In this document: positions 47,785-60,900 of the stretch, in pieces
Numbering within the stretch: the first letter of the stretch is position 1
Layout: each line of letters starts with the position of its first letter
Source: Zygnema circumcarinatum
Lineage: Eukaryota; Streptophyta; Zygnematophyceae; Zygnematales; Zygnemataceae
DNA: 64,000 bases
NCBI GenBank assembly: GCA_037447605.1
Contig: CM074805.1
Coordinates: 1,197,446 to 1,261,445 of the forward strand
Reading direction: 5' to 3'
Position numbers and translations under genes: made by a program
The notes under the pieces: generated by a model
The model's input: the letters and a program-made list of their open reading frames with translations, nothing else
The model's database searches: none
Told to the model about the DNA's origin: nothing

Positions 47785-50700
47785 ATGGCGGCTCCGCGCG
47801 CGCTTCCCGTGCTGCTTTTAGGGTTTCTAGTTGCAATCTGCCACGTGTCGCCCGCGGAGGGAACCACGATGGTCCCTGCAGACAGTGAGTGAGCGTCTGT
47901 CTCCTCGCGCCATAGACGCCTACAGCCACGCGTTCCTGCTGGACCTCCCAATCTCCTCCCCCATTTTCCCATATCCACTGGCCGGCAGCCATGCCTCTGA
48001 CCCTCCTTGCTCGCGTGCAGGGGCCGCCCTCCTGGCGGTGCGGGCGCAGTGGGGCGGGGGGGTCGCCCTCAGGGGGTGGGGGGGGGAGGGCGCGGACCGC
48101 TGCGAGGATTGGGAGGGCGTCGCCTGCACCGACCAGGGCCACGTCACACGCCTGTAAGCGCAAGGATATGAAGCCGCACATTCTGCATAAAAGAGAGAGA
48201 GAGAGAGAGTCAACATGAGCTCAAAGGTTTTTTAAATTTGTTTTGTTTTTCTTTCCTTACTTGGACCGAAAGTCCTGTTCTGCGTTTGCCTGTTCATTGC
48301 TCTAAGTGAAAGAACAATAGATTAACCTTTTTTTTGTTTTTGTTTTTCCTTAATGTCTGGCAGGGACTTAGCAAGGACTCCTCTGACCGGAACCATCTCG
48401 GAAGCCATCGGCAATCTCACATCGCTAACCTTTGTGTGAGCCCTCATCATTGCTTCGCTTCAAACATTTGAACAAAAAATGAGCAAAAGCACTTATCAAA
48501 TTAGAAGCATCCTGGATCGTATCAGCAGTCCTCCTCCCAGCAGCCCAGTAATATACAGCGACACTCGTGTCGAAACTAGGCTCATTCAGCATATATTATA
48601 TTTTGATTATTATTATATTATTATTATATTGCGTTTCTGTGCCGCCCTACAGGGACTTCCAGCAAGCTTTTCTGCATGGAGCCATTCCGGAGAGCATCGG
48701 CAAACTCGTCAATTTGTCGCATTTGTGAGCATTTGTGACTCTTTTCTTTCCAATGCTTTGGACTACGCCCTTCAAAAAAAGACGCCGTACGGTTTCACAA
48801 CGAACTCGTGACTTGAAGCTTTACGAGAAGAGGTTGGTTGCCTTTCGTTCTCAGTTTCAAAGGTTGGACGCGGACAGTATATGCCATCCCTTTGTCCTTT
48901 GAGCATATTTTTTGATGGGTTTTTTCCCCTTTGTTTATGAGCCTTGACCGCATGCAATGCCCCCCCCCCTTTGTGTTTCCGTTCAGGGACTTGCACTACA
49001 ACGCGCTCACCAACATTCCGCGAGCGATCGGAAACCTTCGCAAACTGACTTACCTGTACACGCTCTTCCCTTCTGAACTCCTGAAAAAACCGCACACACA
49101 TGCAATTTTTATTTCCTTTTTCTGCTTTCTTTTCAAAGTGGGGTCGTCGTTTACCATTCCCTCAGGCAAAAGATAGCAGGGTCGTCTTGCAACGCGTGAC
49201 AACTGTCACGCATCAGATGTCAATACAGAATCAGAGTTGTCTGATGATGCCTAATCCTTTTCGATAAAGTTAAAGTCTCATGCAAACCCTAAAATTCACC
49301 ACTTTCATGCTGGATTGGAGTTGGGAAAATCCTGGAATTCTAGCGTACAATATTTGCAGCATTTTTTTTCACCTGCTTATTGTCGAATGTTCATACTCTT
49401 AAAAAAAAAAATCCTTTTTCTTTCAGGGACTTATCCAACAACGTGCTGAACGGAAGCATTCCGAATGCGATCGGAAATTTGATCCACCTCACGCACTTGT
49501 AAGTTCTTCTTTTCAAACTCAAAATTCAGTCATCGTAAAGGGGTCAATTTACTCGATTTTCTCGATTTTTTTTTATTGCGGCGACCCGAAAAATGAGTTT
49601 ATGATTGTTCAATTTCCTTTCTAATTCATGTTTCGTTTTGTCTTCTTTCTTTTCCCCCTTTTTTTTTTTTTTGCAGAAAATTGTACTCTAATAGACTGAA
49701 CGGAAGCATTCCGAACTCAATCGGCAAAATGGTCAGCCTTAACATCTTGTACGTTTTTTTTTTTACTTTTTTTTTCTTCCTTGTCATTCTGACATCTTTG
49801 CTATGTTCGAGTTCAAACATTCCATACATACCCCTTTTGGTACGATTAGAAACCGGCAAATTCTAAAGAAAGAAAGTAAAAAAAAACTCTGTTTTGGGGG
49901 CAGGTGGTTATTCGAAAACCAGCTGAGCGGAAGCGTTCCGGAATCGATTTGCAGCCTCACAAATCTGACAAGTCTGTGAGTTTCTCAAGTTTAAAAACCC
50001 TAAAATTTCAATATCCTAAGCTCTTTTTTTATGATTTTAATAGTAATTATCTCAGTTTCTCTTTCGAAGAAACCCGTCTTACTCACCCTCCCCTCTCCCC
50101 TACTTCTTCTTTTCTATTTTTCTCCCTCTCACTTTTCCTCTCTCTCTCTCTCCCTCTCTTTCTCCCTCTTTCTCCCTCTCTCTCTCTCCCTCACCTTCTC
50201 GCTTCCTCCCTCTCCTTCCCTCTCACTCTCTCTGAGACAGGTCTGTAAACACAAATCGGCTCACCGGAAAAATTCCAAAAGCTATCGGCAATTTAAACAA
50301 ACTCGAAGGACTGTGAGCTTCTTTTCTCCCTCCTCAGCCAACGCTTCCTTCTTCTTGAATCAAATCTCACCATTCATTCTGGAGAGTTTTTTTTTTTTTG
50401 GAGGAATGCGGCTTTTTGGATTCGTTAATGACGAGACAGTATCATATATATTATATTATATTATATTCATTCATTTATTCATTCAGACAAACCATCATTT
50501 TTGCAGATGGTTTCATGAAAATGAGATGAGCGGGGACATCCCAAAAAGTATCGACCTCCTCAAGGGCTTGTACACCTTGTACGTGTCCTCCTTACTTTTT
50601 CCTCCCAAACTTTCTTCTCATAAACGACGGAGAAGGAAAGAAAAAAAGAAACTCCCCTGCCTTTCATCTGCATAGAAACTCGTAGAGGTTCGCTTCATTA

Positions 50701-51218
50701 ATTTTCAAATTCCCCATTAGCCCTACGTTCACTTTCTATCCCTTCAACCATTCCATCAATCGCTCCCCTCATGCTGACTCCTCAACCCTCCTCGCTTTCT
50801 TTTACTTGACTCTTATATCTTCAGGAATCTGCGCAACAACTACTTCACGGGCTCCATGTCTCTTGCAAGCACCGTCCTAGCTTACGTTGATGCAGAGATG
50901 AATTTCTTGTCCGGACCCATCAACATGACCCGAAATGGCCGGCCTCTCTGCTCGTATGTCGCCAACAACTGCATATTCGCATACAACACGACCGCCGGAT
51001 GCTCAAAGAACCAGACTCAGAGGAGCCCCGAGGCGTGCGCCGCCTTCTGCAACAGCGGGGGAGGAGGAGGAGGAGGAGAGGGAGAGGGAGAGGGAGAGGG
51101 AGCATGCGGGGAAGGGGGCGCGTGCGACCCCAAAACGAGCACTTGTGTCTGCGACGCGGGATATGTGAGGAAAGGCAACACTTGTCGTTCTGCAGGTGAA
51201 GCACCCAACAGCCTATAA
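47785..51218 (+). CDS. Secreted leucine-rich-repeat protein with Cys-rich/EGF-like tail, no kinase
   Basis: Plant-type extracellular LRR protein. Eleven exons: 47785-47884 (signal peptide MAAPRALPVLLLGFLVAICH), 48021-48153 (LRRNT: ALLAVRAQWGG ... DRCEDWEGVACTDQGHVTRL), then eight single-repeat exons (48364-48435, 48653-48724, 48987-49055, 49427-49498, 49677-49748, 49904-49975, 50241-50312, 50507-50578), and 50825-51218. Each repeat exon is 72 nt (one is 69), phase 2 on both sides, encoding one LRR of LxxNxLxGxIPxxIGxLxxL type. The last exon adds one more half repeat, a Cys-rich region, a Gly/Glu linker and an EGF-like CGEGGACDPKTSTCVCDAGY. CDS 1200 nt, 399 residues. No transmembrane or kinase region was found; a donor at 51196-51200 (GCAG|GTGAAG) leaves room for a longer alternative form. 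Confidence 0.85.
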
Positions 51219-52429
51219 TGTTTCAATGGTTTTTTTTTTGCGGTGGAGTTACTTGAGATATGCGGTTGAATAGTGTTGACTCGTGCAATGTGAAGGGCTG
51301 AATCTCTGTACCGCTTTGAAGGAGGCTCCTTGAGACCCAATCAGTGCTGTATTTGGGTGTAATTTACCGTTCACTTTTCCATGGCTTAGGCCCACCCGTA
51401 CGTCCTCCGCCGCGACGACTTGCCCCCCCGCCCTCTTATCACCGTTCTCGAGCGCTGCCGAGTCGCCCAATGCGCCCTCCGCCACCTTCAATATGAACCC
51501 GCCTGCATTGACTGCTGCAATACTTTTGGAACTCCTCGAGCACAGTCACGACCACCTCCTGCAGGTTTTCGTTTTGAGTGTGGGTTGAAGATAAGGTGAA
51601 GCACGAGCTTTTGGCCGCCGTTCCATGTGCTGGATGGAGACCCCAAATGGTGCAAGCTCATGTTGGGGATGTACAATACAGACTGTGTCATGCGGGTGGC
51701 CGACCTCCGTGAAGATATGCTATTGGCGAGAGGGGACCGAGGACCAGACCAATGCGTTCATGTGCATTGCTTTGCTTACAAAGCGTTAAGAGTTTGTGTG
51801 CATGCTCTTTGTCTTCTGTGACAAAGCAAATTTTGAAGTGACTAGAACAAACGGCTATGTAAATGTTTGAGTGTATAACGAATTAGGTTAAGGGGAAAAT
51901 TGTACTTGTTTGTTTACGGAAAGTTCAAGTCCGACGTGTTGAATTGTTGTATTTGAAAAAATCCTTTTCTTTTAACATCTTTGTTCTTTTATTCCGAGTG
52001 CGAAATTTGCGTATGCGGCCTCAAAGCAGCGAGTGAATTGACTCCAAGGTCAGGGCTAGCCCTCATTCATTCATCCATGCTATATTCGCTTCCACTCGTG
52101 GTTTCTTTCCTCGCGAAAGTCGCTTTAAGGCGTGCAGCATCCCTCCAATCACAGGCGGCCGCGCGGCGTGCTGCAGAGGCCCGCGCGGAGACCGCGTCTC
52201 CATGTTCATGAATCCCCGTTCTGTTCCAAATCCAGTTACGTCCCATTTTCGCCAATCCCAGGACGGTCTCACCCGTGCGGTACCGACCGATACAGGATCT
52301 TCTCAGTGCCACGTGGCGCCCGGTCGTGGGGGGCTCCACGTGCCACGTGGCGCCCCTGGAGGCTCACGTTTTTCTGGAGCCCCTTGTTGCCTGCTCCGGC
52401 CATCGCCTCTTGCAAGGGCGGGAGCAGCC
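51219..52429. promoter_or_regulatory. LRR 3' flank and SOQ1 promoter region
   Basis: A 100-codon open frame without ATG (51389-51590, Pro/Ser-rich then ALTAAILLELLEHSHDHLLQ) follows an acceptor-like site at 51388 and could be a further LRR-gene exon, but no phase-compatible donor was found. Close to the SOQ1 start are three G-boxes (52310-52315, 52337-52342, 52344-52349), the last two almost adjacent. Confidence 0.4.
52305..52355 (+). promoter_or_regulatory. Triple G-box / ABRE-like cluster upstream of SOQ1
   Basis: Within 50 bases the sequence contains GCCACGTGGCGCCCG, then CCACGTGCCACGTGGCGCCC; CACGTG occurs three times, 80-120 bases upstream of the SOQ1 ATG. G-boxes bind plant bZIP and bHLH (including light-signalling) factors, which would suit a photoprotection gene. 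Function is inferred from the motif only. Confidence 0.5.
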
Positions 52430-55400
52430 ATGGCGGCAGCGGGGCAGCTTCTGGCTGTGCAGGCCCTGCAGCGGGTAGGGGGGCAGGTTTGCTGGAGGAC
52501 TTCTTCTGACGCCGGAGGGCCATGGCGGCTCTCGAGAAAGGGGGTTGTAGAGGAGAGGATAGGCTGCAAGCAGGGAGGCGGTCAGCTGGCAGCAGGATGG
52601 TGTCTCGTTGGGAGGGCGAAAAGGGCTGGAGAGGGAGCTCGCCGGCATGGCAGGGTGACGGTCATGACTGCGGTGAACACGGCCACGTCCACAGGTGAGT
52701 GCAGAGAGAGAGGCAGAAGGGAGAGAGGGAGAGGAGAGAGAGGGAGGAGACGGGGGAGAGAGAAATAAAGGGAGAAAGAGAGTGGGAGAGAGAGAGAGAG
52801 AGAGAGAGACTATACGAGGTGTAAGTCCGAGAGCAATGCAGGTGAAGGCTGAACCGCAGGTAGATTTTTCTGTCAAGTGAAGCATGGCTAGCTATAATCA
52901 ACTGAGCAACATTTTCTCCCTATCGTTATTCTTGAACACATTACAAACGCAGGCAAACACAACATGCAGACGTGGTATCAGGAAGTCTTATTCATTTAAA
53001 GTCATATGCATGCATATAGATACACAACTAAGTTATCAGCCGTTTCTTGTTTGTGTTTGAAAGATTAGAGAAGGAGATTGTGGAGGAGAGACATTGAGTT
53101 TTCATTGCCGAGTTTGCTTGTGAACCTATAGTTGCCTGCATTTTCCGGCAATGCCCTCGTTGCTCTCAACGATGAGGTTGACAATGCTGGGTTCCACGAA
53201 GGTCAGAATGGTGCATCCTGGTTTTTGAAGTCGATTAGTTAAAAGTATTGGCAAATGGAGTTGGCTAAAACAGTTGTAATTCGGAGCTTAACTGAACTTA
53301 GTGATGCATACCTAGATATCTTTAGAGATGGCAAGCAATTTCTGGCCCCGTCGTAAACTTTAATAAATCTATACCGCAAGAGTTGAAGCTTAAAAGAAAG
53401 GTATCCACCCGAGAGAGTCCCGTAAAATGATCTGACCGAGCCTCTCGTGCTACATTTGAGAAATTCGATCGCTTTAATAAAGCCATCGACGCTTTGGAAC
53501 GAAATATAGTTTGCGAAGCTAGGAATGGTCGTGCTCCTTTAAGAAATTAGCTTTGTCAACAGCACTTTCTAATGATAGTTGCTTCAGAACAAGTGAAAGC
53601 TTGATTAGTGGTGAATGAGACGGGTCGAAGTTGTCCTTTAGATTAAACGCTTGCAGTTTTTTTTTTTAAACTCTCTCTTTTCGCTCTAATTGCCAACCAC
53701 CTCTAGCAATTCCGAAGTCCTTTTTTTCTTTTTTATTACATATACTTCCTCCAGCCTTTTGCCAATGCGCAATTTGTACCCCAAACTCCTGTTTTTTTGT
53801 CTATTACTGCGACCACACACACCAATTTGGCCTGAATCTTGCCATTTGCACAGTATTTTATCAATCTTTTAGCATGTTCTGCCTCGAGAATGGGCTCCAG
53901 CATCCGTATAACTTGAAAAAGGACTCTGTACGCTCTGCGTTCAGATGCGGCCATGCAGAGCAACGGTACAACGGAGGAAGTTCGCGCCGTACTCTTCGAC
54001 ATGGACGGCGTTCTATGCAACAGCGAAGACCGTTCCCGAGACGCCGCAGTGGCGCTGTTTGCGGAGATGGGCGTGACAGTCACTGCCAGTGACTTCATCC
54101 CATTCATGGGGACGGGTATGTTCCTTTTGGGAGATGGTGAAGTTTGGAAGGCAGAAATAGTTCATGTGTGACAGTAAGCGCATGTAATAAGTGACTAATC
54201 AACGACTAGAATTGGCTCAGCCTATCTCATCTGCCACTCATCTGGTTGGCCTGGCAGGGGAGGCCAATTTTTTGGGAGGAGTTGCACGGTTATATGATGT
54301 GAAGGATTTCGATCCGGCACAGGCAAAAAAACGGTTCTTTGAAATCTACATTGAGGAGGTCAGTCGGATGTTTTGCGCTCGTTGATTTGAGCTGCATGCC
54401 AAAGTAGCATCATCTTGTGGATTTTTAAACGCACCTCGTCTCTATTTATCGTTATTGGAAAATGAGCCATATAAATTGTGTGGGGTGTGCACAGTATGCG
54501 AAACCTAATTCGGGACTCGGCTATGAGGGCGCTTTGAAGCTCGTTCTACAAGTAAACTCATTCCTTCGTCCTCTTTGCATTCTGTACTTCCAAACAATCA
54601 GCCCTGCGTTCAAACTGCGTTTCAATGCCGAGGCCCTCAGAAAAGCTACCCTCTCTAGCATCCCCAACCGAGCCCTTATCTTATCTCTTATCCCGAGAGA
54701 TGTGCAGGAGAAGTCTATCTGCAGCACAAACTCTGCTCTCAAACTCTGTTCTGTTCTCACTCTGACCCGTGTTCTATATTTGCATGTTGTGGTTGAGAGC
54801 TCAGTGCAGAAGGGCCGGCCTAAAACTGGCAGTGGCCTCAAGTGCAGACCGTGTGAAGGTGGATGCAAATCTCGCCGCAGCGGGTCTTCCCCCCTCCAAG
54901 TAAGCATATATCTTGTGGAGATATGGCTCAGCATAAAGCCGGTTCTGCATTGCTTTGCCGGCTGCTGTTTGCACAGGGAACTAAAAAGAGGTGTCACGGA
55001 TAGGGTTATTCCTAATGCAAGTTGGCAAAGAGACGGGCAGAGTTTTAATCGGATCGTGTTTGGCGTATTCTTGCACAGTTTTGACACTATTGTATCAGCG
55101 GATAAGTTCGAAAGGCTGAAGCCTGCACCGGACATCTTCCTTGCTGCCGCTGCGGCTCTGGGAGTGACCCCAACTCAGGCAACTTCGCAATGCCTTTTTC
55201 CCCACGCATGCACAAAATCTAGGGTATCCTGCGGAGGATATGTGGTGAAAAGAAATTCAGAGCAAGGGCTCGCTTCCTATTCTGCAAATCCTATGCATGC
55301 AGTTTCATTTCTCTATCGCAAGGAGTAGTTCTCATGCGTTGCAAGCGGGTGAGTGGGTGCAGTGTGTAGTGATTGAGGATGCGTTGGCAGGTGTTCAAGC

Positions 55401-57894
55401 GGCGACTGCAGCAGGAATGCGGTAATGGAATTTTAGGATATAGAAGGCGAGCTTGACTTGCATGCATGCTACCTCGTTGATCGGTTCAAACAAAAACATA
55501 AGAAGTTGAGCCCGTTCTCATCTTTGCGACTCGTTGCTGTGCGTGTGCTCAGATGCATTGCAGTGACTACCACTTTGGGCGAGCAGGCGTTGTCAGCGGG
55601 CGGGCCAAGCTTAGTGAAACGGGATATATCGGATATTGCTCTCAGCGATATCACCTCCCTGCGATATCCTCACTCCAACGACAACGGTCAGTCCCTCCGG
55701 CTGCAGGGCTGCCATGAAGGCATTTATAAAAATGTGGACATTTAGAGAAAAAAAGAAAAAAAAAAAAAAAGTTAGTAACTAGTTCCTCCTATCAACCTCC
55801 ATATTGCTACAATTTACCCCTCCTGCTGGTCTCGTTCTCCTTCCTTCATGTATAACTTTAGCCTTATCCGCATCGTTCATTCTCGTTACCAGAGTGAACC
55901 GGAGAGGGTGTCTTTCACAGCAGTAGCTCATGCTTCCCGTCGGGTTTTTTTTTTTTTTTTCCTCTCAGGACAGAGCTCTACTGGCAGCACTTCTCAGGAA
56001 GCACTCTCAGAAAGCAGCACTGAGGCAGTGGGAGAAGATTCACAAAGCGCAAATGCAGAGCTCTCAGAGATGGGTTACTTGGACTCTCCCATAGTCCTGC
56101 CGGGCGGGTACATTCACTATTTCCTCTTCAATAGCATCAAGAAACCTCTTAAATGTGTTGGGTATCTTTTGGCTGCCAATGCCGAGGAAGTCAGTTCTCA
56201 GAACATGCCTCATCATGCCCCTCTGCCATTGTTTACACATAGGAGTGAAGTCCATACAATCCTCGTATTGACCAATTTTAGGATCGGTTAGTGAGTCGAA
56301 CAAACTCAAGTGATTGATCAATCGACGGAAGGAATTCGACCAGTCCAATCGTTGACCATGTCTATGTCCTGAAAAGGCTCGTAGGTGGTCCTAAAACCCT
56401 CGAATTCCATGTGAACTGTTCTGAAGCAAAAGTGTGGAGTGTTGGGAGGCAGCTTGGCGACAACGCGGCGAAATGTTCTGCGCACTGCAAGTCTCGCGGG
56501 AGGAGTGGGAACTCTCCTATTCACTCTCACGCACCTCAAGGTGTGCCTCTCTCCTCTATATGCTGTTGATCTATCCGGATTTATATGTGGATCTATCTCG
56601 ACATGGTCCCATTTTGGTTTTCCAAAGCCCCGGCAAATTGTCTAATGGTTTAGTTTGCATGGGAAGCTCTTCAGTTAGTTCATCTGCATGGGACAGAAAG
56701 CTAAAGCTTACTCGAGATCAACAAGATTACGATGATAAGAGTGGACGGTCAATCGATTGGGCAGTTTCCGGACTTTGGTTCGATGGCCTCAAAAGATTTC
56801 GGCATACATTATGGCATGTCATAGGGCTTCTAGGAAGCTAATGAAAGAGGCAATGAGAAGTCCGGAGAGCAACAGAGAGACAGAGGGAGAGGAGGGGACG
56901 GGTGGGGGAAGGGAGAGAAAGTGGGGGAGAGTGAGAGAGGTAGAGAGAGAGAGAGAGAGCGACTGAGAAGGGCCCAGGGAGGGGGGGTAGCAGGGGCTGG
57001 CAGAGCACCTCCGGCAGTGGGGGGTCCCTTGGATGATTCAGATCGCAGTGACTGCCTTTTTTGCGCAGCGTTGGGCCTACCTCTCCAAGGTGCCTCGGGG
57101 GTGGAGGAAGGAGAGAGAGAGGGAGAGAGAGAGAGGGAGAGAGAGATAGAGAGAGAGAGAGAGAGGAGATAACGATAGCACGTCATCCACAAGCTCTCCT
57201 GACAGGCAGGCAAGATGGTTCTGGACCGGTGCATGCGTGCAGGCTTTGTCGTATGTGTCTCCAAAGGCCCTTCTCAACTCGTTGGTAGGAGTTGTAACGC
57301 CGCCATTCAAGAAAATTGAAGGTATGCTTCACTCATGAGATTGAGCTCACATGTGCTTGCCCTTTCGTTCTTCTCCTTCCCTTAAAAAACGACAGTTCAT
57401 AAATTTTTGCCCATTTTGAGAAATGTCTCCTCTGTGGATGGAGGTATGGGCATGAAGCAGGAGACTCCCGAGTAAAGGAACTAAAGCAGTACATCGCCGA
57501 CCTGGAGAGAAGGTAGGGGAGAACTCTGAGAAGTTGTGAGGGTATGACTCCACCACTAGTGTCTTTTTGAGTGTTTTTGTCCAAACCACTGCCTTAGAGC
57601 AAGGGCCCTTTAAGCAGTCAAGCAGCTTATACACTTTCTCTCTTTGATAGAAGGGAGCGTTGCGGATGGCAGAGGCGGTGGCGTGCAAGTTCCGGAGTTC
57701 GAGTCTCAGCTTGAGTGGCTAAACAGCCCTCCTCTAAAGCTGCAAAAGGTGAATTCCTCACTAAAGAAAGGAACATCATTTGTTCAGAAGGAGTTTGAAA
57801 CAGTCTGGCTGATGGGTGTGCATGCAAAAATTGCTCACATCGTGAGGTAATGAATGCATATGTGCAGGAATTGAAGGGCAAGTTGGTGTTGTTG

Positions 57895-57938
<44 letters not shown>

Positions 57939-60900
57939 CGACCTCGCCTTTCTAGAGGCTAAATACAGCAATCAGCCTGTAAGCTTCTCTGCATATACAA
58001 GCCTGAATCTGCTTCGATAAGGCGCAGTCTTCCATCCGAATACACCTCTAAGGAAGGCTATAGTAGGCTGACTGCCTGCCTGGCTAGTTATAAGGTTGGC
58101 CAAGGAGGTTTTACTTAGCAATCTCATAAACCTCATTGAACTGCTCGGTGTTGTCTCTGATCAAGCATGAAATCTCTAGAACTCTGTAAACTCTCCAGGC
58201 TGTTTTGGGTCTTTGTCACCCAGTCCTGCTTCCACTTCTATCAGGGCGAAGGTTAGCAGTGAGCCTGAATCCACTTTGGAAGGGAAGCAGGTGGTAGTGG
58301 TGGGAGTGCATTCCGCGAAGTTCGACAATGAGAAGGATCTGCAGGCGATCCGCCAAGCCGTGCTCCGGTACGACGTGAAGCATCCGGTGAGAGTTCCAGC
58401 TATGCCTTACAACATACTACACCCAATACATATATCCATATATATATATCCACATATATATAGAAAGAGTGAGGGCACGGTTGATGCTAAGAGATCCCCT
58501 AGAAGAAGAGCAGCCCGTCTGCATGCCAGCATGCTCCTGCATCACCATTTTCTCGTGCAAGTTTCGCATGCAGGTAGTGAACGACGGGGAGATGACGATG
58601 TGGCGTGCTTTAGGGGTCAGCTCATGGCCCACTCTCGCTCTCGTCAGCCCCTCGGGCCGCCTCCTCGCCATGCTGGCAGGGGAAGGGCATAGGGAGGTAG
58701 GCTCTCCCTCCTTTTCACCTGAATGGCATGCATCATTCGATTCCAGAACTAAGTAAATAAATGCTGCCCTAGGGTCAGAAAGTAAACTCCAAAGTTAAGT
58801 TTTGCTTTCCCGTTATCTATCTTCATCTCGAGTTTCCACGAGGCTGGTCGTTGATGATGCATGGGCGGTGCAGGACTTGGATGACCTCTTTAGCGCTGCT
58901 TTGGAGTACTATGGGGAGGAGGGAGTGCTGAATGAGACCCCCGTGCCTATGGCCTTAGAGAGGGAGAAGGATAGCCGCCTCTTGAACTCCCCTCTACGCT
59001 TTCCGGGGAAGCTCACAACCGACCTTGCCAATGGCCGCCTCTTCATCTCCGACTCCAACAATCACCGCATTGTGAGTGCATGTATCCAGAGCAGAGACAG
59101 CCCCAAAAGACTGGAAAAATCCCATCTCCCTTTCCTGTGAAAATGGACTCCTTCTTTCCTTACAGATCGCATCGATGAAACTGAGCAACAGAAAAATGAC
59201 GTGCCATCAGATGGTTTTCTGTAAGGTCGGAGAAATTCGAGTTTGTGAATGCGGGGAGGTGGGTATGGGTTCAGGTAGTGACCGACCTCGAGGGGCGATT
59301 CCTCCTCCAAGTGGGAGGGGTTGGAGGGGAAGGGTTCAGAGATGGGCCCTTTGACATGGCTGCCTTCAACCGACCACAGGTGGGAAGCCTTGCGAGCCGT
59401 ACGGTTTTACGTTGACTTTTGAAAAGCTTGTGTAAAAGAATTCAGATCATCAAACCAAAGGAAAGCAACCAGAGTCGTTTTATTGGGCTTTTGTAAATGA
59501 ACTCCGGAATTTGAAACTTTAGTGTGTGGCTAAAGTGGTGGACGGTGAGCTGACTGGTTGACTTCTTCCTATTGCAGGGAGTAGCTTACGACTCCACCCG
59601 AAACGTGTTGTATGTGGCAGACACCGAGAATCATGCTCTAAGGTACGGACCAAAGTAGACTGAGAGACCACTGCTCCCGCTGCTACTCCTTCACCTTTCT
59701 AAGGGAAAGGCCCGAGTTGAGAAGATGCTGAGAGGCCCTGAACCCTCTACAGGGAGGTGGATCTGGTGAAGGAGACGGTCTCCACCTTGGCAGGCAATGG
59801 CGTCAAAGGGAAAGACTATCAGGGCGGCGGAACTGGCCGTAACCAGGTGCAGCATCCTCCCCCCTCCTCTCTCTTTCCCCTCTCTCTCCCTCTCCCCCTC
59901 TCCACCCCTCCCCTCCCCTTCCCGCCCCATCTTTCTCCCTTTCCCTCTCCCTCTCTCTCTCCCTCTCCCACTACCCCTCTCCCTTCCCCACTCCCTTCCC
60001 CTCTCCCTCTCTCTCTCCCTCTCCCGCTACCCCTCTCCCTCCCCCACTCCCTTCCCCTCTCCCTCTCTCTCTCCCTCTCCCGCTACCCCTCTCCCTCCCC
60101 CACTCCCTTCCCCTCTCCCTCTCTCTCTCCCTCTCCCGCTACCCCTCTCCCTCCCCCACTCCCTTCCCTACCTCCCCCGCTCCTTTTCGCCCTTTCCTAG
60201 GATGAAACACAACGAGTGCTTCTTCCTGTGGGAGCAGACATTGAACTCTCCTTGGGACGTGGCTGTGGAGAAATCCGGTGGGGCTGTGTACATAGCCCTC
60301 GCCGGCCAACACCAAATCTGGAAGTACGAACCGACCTCAGGAGTGACCGCCGTCTTTAGCGGTAGTGGGTACGAACGAAATCAGAATGGACGGAGGTGAG
60401 AGGGGAAGTGGTCAAATATCGATCTTGTTCTGCCAGCTATTGGCGGAGGAATTTTGGCAGAAGTGAATGAACGGCTGCGTGAATAGACTACTTTGGGTCT
60501 AAGAAATGGAAACGGATGATTTTAAAATGGGTGTGGGTTTTTTTTGTCTCTGCAGAGGTACGGACACTGCGTATGCTCAGCCGTCTGGGCTATCATTTGG
60601 CCCGGGTCAGTCTCTCTCCCTTTCTGCAGTCCTAAGGACCGTAGGGACCGTTGCAGAGTGAAAAAGGAAAACGAAATGCACCCGGGATTGAGGAGTGGGT
60701 CTTAGTTGACAGTGGCAGGTCTTTGTTTGCCGAGTCGCTGATGAATTATAAACGGTTTCTATTTTCTGCTTTCCTCACTTCTTTTCTGTCTCCCGTCCTC
60801 TCTCTCTGCTGCAGGCGAGCGTGAGCTGTTTGTCGCCGACAGTGAGAGCAGTTCCGTGCGAGCTGTCAACTTGGCAACGGGAGGGTCCCGTCTCTGCGTG

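Noticed and set aside
51389-51820. Extra exons of the LRR gene
   Set aside because: Open frames look plausible (ALTAAILLELLEHSHDHLLQ) but no donor in the preceding exon has the needed phase.
59757-60399. Long Pro/Ser/Leu ORFs in the SOQ1 intron
   Set aside because: They translate the 56-bp minisatellite; splice sites at 59846 and 60238 restore the conserved NHL frame.
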